From Candidatus Avelusimicrobium caledoniensis (GTDB lineage Bacteria > Elusimicrobiota > Elusimicrobia > Elusimicrobiales > Elusimicrobiaceae): DNA of 35,988 bases. Numbering within the stretch: the stretch's first letter is position 1; every line of letters begins with the position of its first letter. This document shows, in pieces, positions 22,525 through 30,517 of the stretch. Both the position numbers and the translations under genes were made by a program. The DNA lies in the NCBI GenBank assembly GCA_900315795.1, contig ONAM01000028.1, forward strand, positions 1-35,988. The letters are read 5' to 3'. The notes under the pieces were generated by a model, which did not search any database, was not told the origin of the DNA, and saw only the letters and a list, made by a program, of their open reading frames with translations.

Positions 22525-23147
22525 GGATAATAATATCCTTCCCAGCTTGTGCTTGAATAAGATGAGGTGGTGCGATGGGTTTCGTTTTGACAAATTTTGT
22601 TTGCTAAAGCGTTTTGATTGTGGGCGAAACAAATATCTCCTCCTCGCAAAGAAAAATTGGCCTGATAACTTAAAAAAGGATCATTATCTTTATATAAAAA
22701 ACATTCTGCATATTGGCTACTTACAACGACGTGGCATCTGCCCCATGAATAATGGTAAGAGGTTTCATTGGTAGAAGTGGAAGAACTATTTGGGGTAGGG
22801 AAATCAAGACTCAAGGCATCTAAATCTGCCGTATAAGATCCGGTAGCTAAGTAATAGGCATCTTCTCCATTTGCTATGCTCTTGGTAACATCTTTAATGG
22901 TGGCTAACCGCCCTTTCCATACGGCTTTTTGATATTGCGGCAACGCTACCGCCGCCAAAATACCGATGATTAAAACGACGACTAATAATTCAATAAGCGT
23001 AAACCCGGTGTCGCTGTTATAAAATAAGCCGTCACCCTGAACTTGATTCAGGGTCTTCCACGTGGGTTGTTGTCGTTGCGAAACGGCGAGCGTGGAAGAT
23101 TCCAAATCAAGTTTGGAATGACACTTAATTTTATTTTTGTTGTTCAT
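22521..23147 (-). CDS. Type IV pilin-like protein with long leader
   Basis: 208 residues. The prepilin site G48|F with FTLIELLVVVLIIGILAAV is textbook type IV pilin/pseudopilin, with Glu at mature position 5. The mature part is about 160 residues with several Cys and a YYLATGSYTADLDALSLDFP block shared with the other pilins here. The ATG has a good ribosome site (aaggagcaaataac), so the leader is 48 residues, far longer than usual. Codons about 9-40 come from a palindromic element (23031-23122) found also in the 33 kb pilin. The promoter and a second palindromic element lie upstream. Its product would enter a type IV pilus or secretion machine; no assembly genes are in this window. Confidence 0.85.
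   Translation of the reverse strand: MNNKNKIKCHSKLDLESSTLAVSQRQQPTWKTLNQVQGDGLFYNSDTGFTLIELLVVVLIIGILAAVALPQYQKAVWKGRLATIKDVTKSIANGEDAYYLATGSYTADLDALSLDFPTPNSSSTSTNETSYHYSWGRCHVVVSSQYAECFLYKDNDPFLSYQANFSLRGGDICFAHNQNALANKICQNETHRTTSSYSSTSWEGYYYP
23031..23122. repeat. Palindromic element inside a pilin coding sequence
   Basis: Read on the minus strand it starts gtcattcc and ends gggtgac. Each half has its own small hairpin around ttgat or atcaa, and tcttccacg pairs with cgtggaaga. It is translated in frame within the pilin leader (KCHSKLDLESSTLAV, then VQGDG). Same architecture and reading frame as the element at 33275-33371. Confidence 0.8.
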
Positions 23148-23171
23148 GTTATTTGCTCCTTAATCATAATT

Positions 23172-23263
23172 GTCATCCTGAATTTATTTCAGGATCTCAC
23201 CGCTTTTTAAATCAGACACAAGGTGAGATGCTGAAACCCTGCGGGCCGCTCGTTCAGCATGAC
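23172..23263. repeat. Palindromic element in the pilin 5' UTR
   Basis: gtcatcctgaa...ttcaggatctcacc in the left half pairs with ggtgagatgctgaa...ttcagcatgac in the right half. It is 92 bp, the same length as the element inside the adjacent pilin gene, and lies between that gene's promoter and its ribosome site. Confidence 0.78.
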
Positions 23264-23294
23264 ATCTTTTTTAGTTGTTTTTTTCCGTCCCTTT

Positions 23295-23322
23295 ATTATC
23301 GTTTTTTTTTTTGATCTGTCAA
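23295..23322 (-). promoter_or_regulatory. Pilin promoter with A11 spacer
   Basis: On the minus strand TTGACA (23322-23317), a 16-bp spacer gatc-A11-c, then GATAAT (23300-23295). The same box pattern and A11 tract precede the pilin at 32758-33396. Confidence 0.75.
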
Positions 23323-23344
23323 GGCCTTTTTCCTTAGACAACAA

Positions 23345-23377
23345 AAACACCCTAAGCCAAAACGGCTTAGGGTGTTT
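23345..23377 (-). terminator. Terminator of mnmA
   Basis: aaacaccctaagcc (23345-23358) and ggcttagggtgttt (23364-23377) form a perfect 14-bp stem with a 5-nt loop, 18 bases past the mnmA stop and followed by T5 on the minus strand. Confidence 0.9.
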
Positions 23378-23395
23378 GGGTAAAAGTTTTTTTGC

Positions 23396-24475
23396 TTATA
23401 AAATCATGCCGCCGCCCAGCACTATGTCGCCGTCGTACATCACCGCGCTTTGCCCGGCGGTAATAGACAGTTGCGGCTCTGCAAATTGCGCGTAGATTTT
23501 GCCGTCCTCTTGCACGGTTACGTGCGCTTTAGCGGGCAGGTGCAAATTGCGGATTTTAATTTCGCAATCAAATTCTTGTGCGGGCGGCTCGCCGCACACC
23601 CAACTCACGTTTTCGGCTGTAAGCGCGTCTTTGTATAAATCTTTTTTCGGGCCGATGATGACTTGATTTTTCTCGGCGTCAATTTCCACTACGTACATCG
23701 GCTCTGCAAACCCGCTAATACCCAGCCCTTTGCGTTTGCCAATAGTATAGCCCCAGATCCCGTTGTGACGCGCGACGACTTGACCGTCTTTGGTAACGAT
23801 ATCGCCGGGTTTGTTGGGGAAGTTTAACAAGTCGTTGTAATCGCCGCAATAAAAATCTTGGCTGTCCTCTTTGTCAGCCACTTTAAGCCCGGCTTTGCGG
23901 GCCACTTCGCGGATCTGCGGTTTTGTTTTTTCGCCGAGCGGAAAGAGCACGTGGGCGAGTTGCTGTTGGCCTAAACGGTGCAAGAAATAACTTTGGTCGC
24001 GCGATAAATCTACCGCTTTTTTAAGCAGGTATTTGGTTGATTTTTCGTCGTAGCAAACGCGCGCATAATGCCCGGTGGCAAATTTATCAAACTTAATGCC
24101 TTGTGCGCGGGCCGCGCTGGGAAGCACGCCGAATTTAATAAAACTGTTGCAAAGTACACACGGGTTAGGTGTGCGGCCGCACGAATATTCCAAGCGGAAA
24201 TTATCCAAAACTACTTTGCGGTATTGTTCGCGGCAATCTACCACGACGTGTTCAATGCCCAGTTTATCGGCAATTTCTTTTACTTCCTGCAAATCTTCCT
24301 TTTCGGGCGACAAGCACGCGTTTTTTTGATAGGCCCCCTTGGGGGTAGGTAGCGACGGGTCCCACACTTGCATGGTGGCCCCTATCACATGATATCCCTG
24401 CTCTTTAAGCAGTACGGCGGTAGCGGCGGAATCTACCCCGCCGGAAAGACCGACGAGAATTGTCTCTTTTTCCAT
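23396..24475 (-). CDS. mnmA: tRNA-specific 2-thiouridylase
   Basis: Installs the 2-thio group on U34 of tRNA-Lys/Glu/Gln, using ATP and a sulfur carrier. About 359 residues. The PP-loop SGGVDSA is at residues 9-15, the catalytic Cys is in CGRTPNPCVLCN and the second in DFYCGDY. The C-terminal beta-barrel has IGKRKGLGIS and ends MYDGDIVLGGG. Two adjacent ATGs occur; GAGG is better spaced for the second (24475). Flanked by terminators on both sides, so monocistronic. Confidence 0.95.
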   Translation of the reverse strand: MEKETILVGLSGGVDSAATAVLLKEQGYHVIGATMQVWDPSLPTPKGAYQKNACLSPEKEDLQEVKEIADKLGIEHVVVDCREQYRKVVLDNFRLEYSCGRTPNPCVLCNSFIKFGVLPSAARAQGIKFDKFATGHYARVCYDEKSTKYLLKKAVDLSRDQSYFLHRLGQQQLAHVLFPLGEKTKPQIREVARKAGLKVADKEDSQDFYCGDYNDLLNFPNKPGDIVTKDGQVVARHNGIWGYTIGKRKGLGISGFAEPMYVVEIDAEKNQVIIGPKKDLYKDALTAENVSWVCGEPPAQEFDCEIKIRNLHLPAKAHVTVQEDGKIYAQFAEPQLSITAGQSAVMYDGDIVLGGGMIL

Positions 24476-24562
24476 CATAACCTCACGGATAAAAATTTTT
24501 GTACTTAAGGTTGAAAGCCAAAAGGACTCTTATATTTTAGTATTTTTAGTGAGTGTGCAGAA

Positions 24563-24594
24563 ACTAAAAACTCCGCTTTTGCGGAGTTTTTAGT
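24563..24594 (-). terminator. Terminator overlapping the HD-GYP stop codon
   Basis: actaaaaactccgc (24563-24576) pairs with gcggagtttttagt (24581-24594), a perfect 14-bp stem with a tttt loop. The HD-GYP stop codon lies within the stem. Confidence 0.88.
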
Positions 24595-25783
24595 AAAGTT
24601 TAATTTCGTTGGGGATGGTGGTGGTCTTTTTTTGAATCGGTTTATTGACCGAGATGTGCGCGTACAACCGCTTGACCGACGGATAGACTTTTTGGAACGC
24701 CGCCACAATGCGCGGGTCAAACGATTTGCCCGATTCTTCCAAAATGTACGCCAGAGCTTCTTCGGTGCGCCACGCTTTTTTGTACACGCGGAACACGCAC
24801 AACGCGTCAAACACGTCGGCTACCGTTACAATGCGGGCCTCTAACGGTATTTCTTCTTCGCGAAGACCCTTGGGGTATCCCAGCCCGTTCCATTTTTCGT
24901 GGTGATACAAACTCATTTTGTGCGCCATTTGTAATACTTTGGAGTGCGCGCCTTCCAAAATGCGTCCGCCGTAAATGGTGTGCGATTTCATAGTTTCAAA
25001 TTCGTCGGGGGTTAGTTTGCCGGGTTTAAGTAAAATGTTATCTGCCAAGGCCACTTTGCCGATATCGTGGAGCGGACTTGCGTTTTTGATCAGTTCCGCT
25101 TCGGACTTGCTCATGCCCAGTGCCAAAGCGAGTAAGTAGGAAATAATGCTGATGTTTTTTAAATGCTGACGGGTGTCTTGTTGATCTCTATATTCGGCCG
25201 TGACGGCCAAGCGGTAAATGGTTTCCAACTGGGCCACGCGCACTTCTTGGTATAGTTTGGCTATCTCAATAGAGCCCGAGGCCAGTGTGGCAAGCAACCG
25301 TAGCAGCCCTTCGTCGCTTTTATCAAACGGGGTGCCGTCGGACTTGTTAGACGCTTGAAACACGCCTAATACTTCGCCGGAATTATTTTTAAGCGGCACG
25401 GCAATCGTAGCGTGCGTGCGGAACGCCGTTACGATATCTACATCAATAGAAAAACGGGAATCTTCGTAAGCGTTGGGTAAATTGATGGTTTGTCCGGTCC
25501 GGGCGGCAAGAGAAATAAACCCGTCGCTACTCATCGGGATGCGGATTTCGGTATGCTCTAAGCCCTTGCCTTGCGCAATTTTGGACCACAACTCGTTGGT
25601 AGTTTCGTCTTTCAAATAAATCGTACAACGGCCCACGTCCAACATTTGGGTAATTTGTTGGGCGATAATATCCAGCAGTTTGTCCAAGTGCAGTTCGGAG
25701 GAGATACGGGTACCGAACTCCACCAACAGACGGAGTTTTTCTTCAGCTGTCAGCCGTTCATGCGCGTGGCCCAGGTCTTGCAT
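24590..25783 (-). CDS. GAF and HD-GYP domain protein (predicted cyclic-dinucleotide phosphodiesterase)
   Basis: 397 residues, no membrane segment. The N-terminal GAF domain spans residues 21-175 (LDIIAQQITQML, RCTIYLKDE, HATIAVPLKN, VLGVFQASN). The HD-GYP domain spans about 185-370, with the metal-binding pair His239-Asp240 in HDIGKVAL, HH294-295, the GYP signature (GLGYPKG) and ADVFDAL. HD-GYP proteins hydrolyse c-di-GMP, and some hydrolyse cGAMP. All metal ligands seem present, so it should be active. It follows the GlcF-like gene by 7 bases as the third gene of that operon, which suggests a metabolic or redox cue sensed by GAF. No strong ribosome site. Confidence 0.88.
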   Translation of the reverse strand: MQDLGHAHERLTAEEKLRLLVEFGTRISSELHLDKLLDIIAQQITQMLDVGRCTIYLKDETTNELWSKIAQGKGLEHTEIRIPMSSDGFISLAARTGQTINLPNAYEDSRFSIDVDIVTAFRTHATIAVPLKNNSGEVLGVFQASNKSDGTPFDKSDEGLLRLLATLASGSIEIAKLYQEVRVAQLETIYRLAVTAEYRDQQDTRQHLKNISIISYLLALALGMSKSEAELIKNASPLHDIGKVALADNILLKPGKLTPDEFETMKSHTIYGGRILEGAHSKVLQMAHKMSLYHHEKWNGLGYPKGLREEEIPLEARIVTVADVFDALCVFRVYKKAWRTEEALAYILEESGKSFDPRIVAAFQKVYPSVKRLYAHISVNKPIQKKTTTIPNEIKLY

Positions 25784-25790
25784 AAAAACA

Positions 25791-27098
25791 CTACCTATCT
25801 ACGTGTACGAAATGCGTCGCTTTTGCCGCCGGATAGAATTTTTTCAGTAAGTACGTCAGTTCTAAGGCGGCCAGCCCGGACAACACAACCACCAACCGGG
25901 TTTGTGTACGGGCGACTTTTTCTACTGCCTTGAGTCCGATCTGCGTTGCCTTTTTGGGGTCAACAAACACATACCCGAACGCGGGCACATCCGCGTCCGT
26001 ATAAAAACACTCTACTAAATTTTTGCCAAAAAAGGTATAGAGATTTTTTTGGGCTTGTTCAAAGGGGCCGCCTTGCCGCTCAAACAGGGCACTTTTGTCT
26101 AAAAGCACCGGCCCGGCATTTTCTTTTTTATTGACGGGAGGAGTCGTGTTGGGAAGATCCGTTACAAAGCGCACGCACGCGGCAAAGCGGCGGGCTTTTG
26201 TTTGCCAATTGTCGTACGCGGCAAACAGTTGCGGCGCGCGTTTTAAGAAAAGATAGACGTCTATACTGTCTGTTACAAGCGGTAAATTTCCGTTGGCGTA
26301 ATGTGCGTGTTTGGTAATTAAACGGCGTAACGTGCGGCGGCTTAAGCGCAGGTCGCCATACACGTAGTCAAAAAGCCCGGTAGGCATATTTTTCCAAACA
26401 ACGGTGCGGTATTTTTGACGCGCACGTTGCAAAGTGCGTAATGCAATATCCGGCAAAATAAATTCAGCTTCCAACGAGGGCAAATAGATAAGTTCCGGGT
26501 TGTCTTGCGTGAGCGGTTGCCCGGCGCGTGAAAGCGTTTTTTTCAGCGAAGTAATACGCGCGGGTAAAATTTCATTTATGTGTATCAGCCCGCGTAACGC
26601 GGATAAACGTGTTACGCGTAAAGTACGCAAACAAGATACAAAACCCATTCGGCGCAAAAGTAGCGCAGAGCGGGCGCACAACGCAAAAATACGCGAGTGC
26701 GTGGTGCGCAGTTGCAAGAAAGATTGCAAAAAACCGGGTAATACGCGTAGCGAAAAAGCGCGCCGCATTTCTAACACATGTTCGGCTGTCGGGATTTGTC
26801 CGGCGCATGCCTGTGTGCACCGTCCGCACAAGGTGCAAGAGGTAATTACGTCTAGCAGGACCGGGTCGGTGGGGGCGGGTTTTAATTTTTGTTCCAGTAT
26901 CAAACGTAACAGTTGGTTGCGGCCGCGCGGGGAAAAAGCTTCCTGATGGGTTAATTGGTAGATCGGGCAAGCTTGCATACAACTGCCGCAACGGTTGCAA
27001 TAAGAAACGGAATTATATAAATCACGCGACCCGAGCGGCGTTTCCAACGCGTGGAGTTGTTTAAAAGAATATAAGGGCCAACGCCACACAGGGGTCAT
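25791..27098 (-). CDS. GlcF-like (Fe-S) oxidoreductase subunit
   Basis: 435 residues. Two 4Fe-4S motifs are intact: Cys34/37/40/44 (CNRCGSCMQACP) and Cys88/91/94/98 (CTLCGRCTQACA). These are typical of the iron-sulfur subunit of glycolate or lactate oxidase (GlcF/LldE families), which passes electrons from the flavin subunit to the membrane. The C-terminal half normally carries two CCG (Cys-Cys-Gly) cofactor motifs; I find none, and the region is basic and divergent. The gene overlaps the GlcD-GlcE fusion by 4 bases. The role as its electron acceptor is well supported by context, the missing motifs make the mechanism unusual. Confidence 0.8.
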   Translation of the reverse strand: MTPVWRWPLYSFKQLHALETPLGSRDLYNSVSYCNRCGSCMQACPIYQLTHQEAFSPRGRNQLLRLILEQKLKPAPTDPVLLDVITSCTLCGRCTQACAGQIPTAEHVLEMRRAFSLRVLPGFLQSFLQLRTTHSRIFALCARSALLLRRMGFVSCLRTLRVTRLSALRGLIHINEILPARITSLKKTLSRAGQPLTQDNPELIYLPSLEAEFILPDIALRTLQRARQKYRTVVWKNMPTGLFDYVYGDLRLSRRTLRRLITKHAHYANGNLPLVTDSIDVYLFLKRAPQLFAAYDNWQTKARRFAACVRFVTDLPNTTPPVNKKENAGPVLLDKSALFERQGGPFEQAQKNLYTFFGKNLVECFYTDADVPAFGYVFVDPKKATQIGLKAVEKVARTQTRLVVVLSGLAALELTYLLKKFYPAAKATHFVHVDR

Positions 27099-29086
27099 CT
27101 TGTTTCCTCCGGGGGTAGGGGTAAAAGTTGGTGCGGGTCCAACACTTTTTTCAGCCGCTCAAACGGTACATTCGGCGTAAACGGTTTAAACGGGGTAGGG
27201 GTTAAAACAGCGGGTTTGGTTGCATAAATTTTAAAGACCAGTTCTGTAACTAATCCTAACGTGCCTTGTGCGCCCGCAAACAGGCGCACCAAATTATATC
27301 CGGCGGCATTTTTGGTTAGTTTCCCGCCGTACTGAATCCGGTTACCGTTGGGCAAAATAGCTTTGAGTCCCGTTACGTGTGCATAAAACCCGGGGAATTG
27401 TCCCGATGAAAAAACGCCGCCCAACGTATGTTTGCCACGGGCGGGCAGTACGCTGTAAACGTGCTTGGCGCGCAGAGCCGTGGCCAGTTGGGTAAGCGTA
27501 ACGCCGGCTTGGGCGGTAACGGTATAGTTGGTTAAATCTACGTCTATAATTTGGCTCAGTTCGCGCGTGGAAAAGACATCGTTTTTCGTTTTTAAAGAAG
27601 TGTTATTTCCTGCGATTAAAAACGGTTTTTGGGAATTAAGTTTTGCGCAAAATTGAGTCATTATTTTTTGTTCTTGCGGAGAAAGTGCCGGAAGTAAACG
27701 TGCTTTTTCCGCGTAACCCACGGGGATAATTTTAGACGGATTAGTTAAATTGTCCGGGTCAAAAGCGCGTTTAAGTTGGGTGAATAAATCTAAGGTTTTT
27801 TCGTCGTACGCTACGGCCATTAAACTGCGCTTTTCCACGCCGACGCCATGCTCGCCGGATATGGTTCCGCCGGCTTCTACGCACAGTTGCAAAATTTGTT
27901 TGGCCATACGCGTAATGCGTTGGGTGTCCGGGCGGTTGCGTTCATCAAAGACCAGTTGCGGGTGGAAATTGCCGTCTCCGGCGTGGAAAAGCAAACTGGC
28001 TGTTACGTGATTAGCAGTTAGAAGTTCTTGTACTTTTTTTAACGTGCTTGGCAATTCGCTACGCGGCACCGTGCCGTCGCAAACCAGCACATTGGGGGCC
28101 AGCCGCGCCATGGCGCTGTAAGCGGCTTGACGTCCTTTCCACAAACGGGCGCGCTCTTGCCGGGTATCGGCCGCGCGAAACACAAGCGCGTGATTTTGGT
28201 GGCAAACGGTTTCCACGGTTTTTTCATCTTGCTTAATAGAGTGGGCTGTGCCGTCTAGTTCTAACAGTAACAACGCTTGCGCATCGGCGGGATATCCGGC
28301 ATGTGAAAAATCTTCCACGGCTTGCAGTGTAGTGTGGTCCATGGCTTCTACACAACGCGGGATAATACCTTGGGCCATCAGGTCCGTAACGGTTTGCACG
28401 CTGTCTTGTAACGACGGGAAAGTGACTAAAAAAGTTTTAATGTGTTTGGGAGTCGGTAAAATTTTTATTTTAAGTCGGGTAACAATGCCTAAGGTGCCTT
28501 CGCTGCCAATCAGTACGCCTACCCAATCCGGGCCGTTTTGTTCACGGCTGAAAATTTGGATTTTCCCGTCGGGTAATACCACGGTGATTTCCAACACGTG
28601 GCCCAACGTGCCGCCGTATTTTAAACACCGCGCCCCGCTGGCGTTTTGGGCGATGTTTCCTCCTAAGGTGCACACGGCTTGGCTGGCCGGATCGGGTGCG
28701 TAAAAAAAACCTAACGGTTGCAGCGCTTGTTGCAACTGGCCGGTAATTACCCCCGGCTCGGTGATAACAAAACCCTCTCGCGTGTTGATCTGCAAAATAT
28801 GATTTAAAGCGGTCAAATTTAATACGGCTCCGCCTTTGGGCGTACTGCAACTTCCAGCGTGATTGGTGCCAGCCGCGCGGGCGACAAACGGAATACGAAA
28901 TTGGTGCAGAAGTTGCACGGTAGGGGCTACTAAGTCTGACGTAGGGATATGCAGTATTAAGTCGGGCCGCATACGGGAAAGCGAACAATCGTATGCGTTT
29001 AGATGTAGCGAAATTTCATCTGTGCAGACGTTTTGCTTGCCGATAAGTTTTTCTAACGCGCGTAAGGCCGGGCTGGGTATATGCAT
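27095..29086 (-). CDS. GlcD-GlcE fusion, FAD-linked 2-hydroxyacid oxidase
   Basis: 663 residues. Residues about 1-460 are a full FAD-binding PCMH/oxidase-C protein like GlcD: PDPASQAVCTLGGNIAQNASG, LIGSEGTLGIVT, the C-terminal FHAGDGNFHPQ, and SGEHGVGVEK with metal/substrate His. Residues about 480-645 form a second, shorter PCMH-like domain like GlcE (GVTLTQLATALRA, HTLGGVFSSGQFPG, GAQGTLGLVTELVFKIY). In E. coli these are separate subunits of glycolate oxidase. The likely reaction is oxidation of glycolate or D-lactate to the 2-keto acid. It is followed by the GlcF-like and HD-GYP genes. A TATAAT lies at 29124-29119. No Shine-Dalgarno is seen before the ATG. Confidence 0.88.
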   Translation of the reverse strand: MHIPSPALRALEKLIGKQNVCTDEISLHLNAYDCSLSRMRPDLILHIPTSDLVAPTVQLLHQFRIPFVARAAGTNHAGSCSTPKGGAVLNLTALNHILQINTREGFVITEPGVITGQLQQALQPLGFFYAPDPASQAVCTLGGNIAQNASGARCLKYGGTLGHVLEITVVLPDGKIQIFSREQNGPDWVGVLIGSEGTLGIVTRLKIKILPTPKHIKTFLVTFPSLQDSVQTVTDLMAQGIIPRCVEAMDHTTLQAVEDFSHAGYPADAQALLLLELDGTAHSIKQDEKTVETVCHQNHALVFRAADTRQERARLWKGRQAAYSAMARLAPNVLVCDGTVPRSELPSTLKKVQELLTANHVTASLLFHAGDGNFHPQLVFDERNRPDTQRITRMAKQILQLCVEAGGTISGEHGVGVEKRSLMAVAYDEKTLDLFTQLKRAFDPDNLTNPSKIIPVGYAEKARLLPALSPQEQKIMTQFCAKLNSQKPFLIAGNNTSLKTKNDVFSTRELSQIIDVDLTNYTVTAQAGVTLTQLATALRAKHVYSVLPARGKHTLGGVFSSGQFPGFYAHVTGLKAILPNGNRIQYGGKLTKNAAGYNLVRLFAGAQGTLGLVTELVFKIYATKPAVLTPTPFKPFTPNVPFERLKKVLDPHQLLPLPPEETR

Positions 29087-29110
29087 AAGTGGTCCGGGTA
29101 TAAGTTTTGT

Positions 29111-29128
29111 ATACTATTATTATAGTAT
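29111..29128. promoter_or_regulatory. Divergent promoter region with ATACTAT palindrome
   Basis: atactat (29111-29117) and atagtat (29122-29128) form a palindrome that contains TATAAT for the minus-strand glc operon (29124-29119) and TATAGT for the plus-strand phosphatase (29121-29126). The overlapping -10 boxes imply that only one direction fires at a time. Confidence 0.45.
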
Positions 29129-29144
29129 TTTACAGGCAACTTCT

Positions 29145-29933
29145 ATGCAAGCATCAAAACGCGCAAAACGTCTGATAGTGGTAGGGGACGTGCATGGCCA
29201 ATATGACCCGTTTGTTACGATTTTACAACATGCGGGCGTGCTTGATGAGCAGTTAAATTGGGCGGGCTCGCGCGATCGCGTTATCCAAATGGGCGATATT
29301 TTGGACCGCGGACCTTGTGCCAAAGAAACCGATGCGTTATTAGATAAAATCCAACGCCAGGCGGCCCGTTGCGGAGGGGAAGTCATCCGTTTAGTGGGCA
29401 ATCATGAGTTGGAAATTTTACTTTCTAACTTCACCATTTCCGGTTTGAAAGGAGCGGATGCCATTATGTTGCGCGATAAAATGACCTCGCAAGTGCTCAG
29501 CGGACAATTACGCGCCGCATACGGTTATAAAGGGTTTTTATTTACCCATGCCGGGGTGACACGCCGGTTGTATAAAATTTTCCAATTACAATTAGACGAT
29601 GCAAATGCCCACAACGTAGCGGTGCTTATCAATTTGATTTTTAAAGAGTCTATTAAACACCAGTTTTTTAAACACCCTATTTTTAATATCAGCGTAAGCC
29701 GGGCCGGCACAGATAAATTCGGCGGTATCTTTTGGGAAGATTTAGTTGATCTGGCTGATTCTTTTACGCAAAGCCCCGTTTGGCAAGTGGTGGGTCATAC
29801 CCCCATAGAACGTATCATCATAGATCCGGTTTCCCACATTATCCCGGTGGACGTTGGTTTGCACCGCAAATTGCAGTATCTGGTAATTGACGAAAGCGGT
29901 ACGCCGCAAATTTGTGAAGTCCCGCAACAATAA
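29145..29933 (+). CDS. PPP-family metallophosphatase
   Basis: 262 residues from the ATG at 29145; the frame extends upstream only through the antisense of the glc gene. All calcineurin-like motifs are in order: GDVHG, GDILDRG, GNHE, FTHAG and GHTP, which bind two metal ions. This resembles bacterial PPP phosphatases and Shewanella-type cold-active protein phosphatases. The substrate may be phosphoprotein or nucleotide. A weak ribosome site lies upstream. queH follows after 14 bases, so the genes may be an operon with asmA. Confidence 0.85.
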   Translation: MQASKRAKRLIVVGDVHGQYDPFVTILQHAGVLDEQLNWAGSRDRVIQMGDILDRGPCAKETDALLDKIQRQAARCGGEVIRLVGNHELEILLSNFTISGLKGADAIMLRDKMTSQVLSGQLRAAYGYKGFLFTHAGVTRRLYKIFQLQLDDANAHNVAVLINLIFKESIKHQFFKHPIFNISVSRAGTDKFGGIFWEDLVDLADSFTQSPVWQVVGHTPIERIIIDPVSHIIPVDVGLHRKLQYLVIDESGTPQICEVPQQ

Positions 29934-29947
29934 ATAAAAGGGGTGCT

Positions 29948-30517
29948 ATGGGATACAAAAAATTATTGGTGCTTTCCTGTTGCGCGCCGTGTTCTTGCGG
30001 CGCAATTAAACACCTTGTGCAGGGCGGAACGTCGGTTACGGTGCTATTTTATAACCCCAATATTTTCCCCAGGCAAGAGTATGAAAAACGCCGCGACGAG
30101 CAAGCACGTGTTTGCCGCGCATTGGGTGCAAATTTTGTAGAGTTACCTTATGAGCCCGAAAAATGGGACCGCGCCGTAGCCGGATTAGAAAACGAGCCCG
30201 AGCGCGGCCGGCGTTGCAGTGTGTGTTTTGGACTTCGTTTGGCGGCCGCGCAAGCGTATGCCAAAGCGAACGGGTTTGAAGCGGTAACGTCGGTGTTGGG
30301 GGTATCCCGTTATAAAGATTTACAGCAAGTAAACCGGGCCGCTTGCCTCGCGTGGATAAAAGGCGGCAAGCCGTACTGGGCTAAAGATTGGCGCAAAGAC
30401 GGGTTGGAAGAACTACGCCGGGCACTTGTTAAAGAATTTAAAATGTATCAGCAAACCTATTGCGGTTGCAAATACAGTTTAGCGTCTGTTACTACGTGCA
30501 AACAAGAGAGAAAATAA
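29948..30517 (+). CDS. queH: Epoxyqueuosine reductase QueH
   Basis: Performs the last step of queuosine synthesis, reducing epoxyqueuosine in tRNA, independently of the cobalamin enzyme QueG. 189 residues, with an Fe-S-binding Cys set: CCAPCSC at 11-17, RCSVCF at 89-94, and CGCKYS near residue 174. YNPNIFPRQEYEKR and the SVLGVSRYKD region are also typical. A good ribosome site (aaagggg) precedes the ATG. Its stop overlaps the asmA start by one base (TAATG). Confidence 0.93.
   Translation: MGYKKLLVLSCCAPCSCGAIKHLVQGGTSVTVLFYNPNIFPRQEYEKRRDEQARVCRALGANFVELPYEPEKWDRAVAGLENEPERGRRCSVCFGLRLAAAQAYAKANGFEAVTSVLGVSRYKDLQQVNRAACLAWIKGGKPYWAKDWRKDGLEELRRALVKEFKMYQQTYCGCKYSLASVTTCKQERK

Noticed and set aside
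26500..26946. 148-codon open frame antisense to the GlcF-like gene
   Set aside because: Its Arg/Cys-rich translation is typical of antisense frames, and the opposite strand carries clear ferredoxin motifs.
28863..29144. N-terminal extension of the metallophosphatase
   Set aside because: The extra codons are antisense to the GlcD-GlcE gene and cross the divergent promoter; the GDVHG motif fits a start at 29145.
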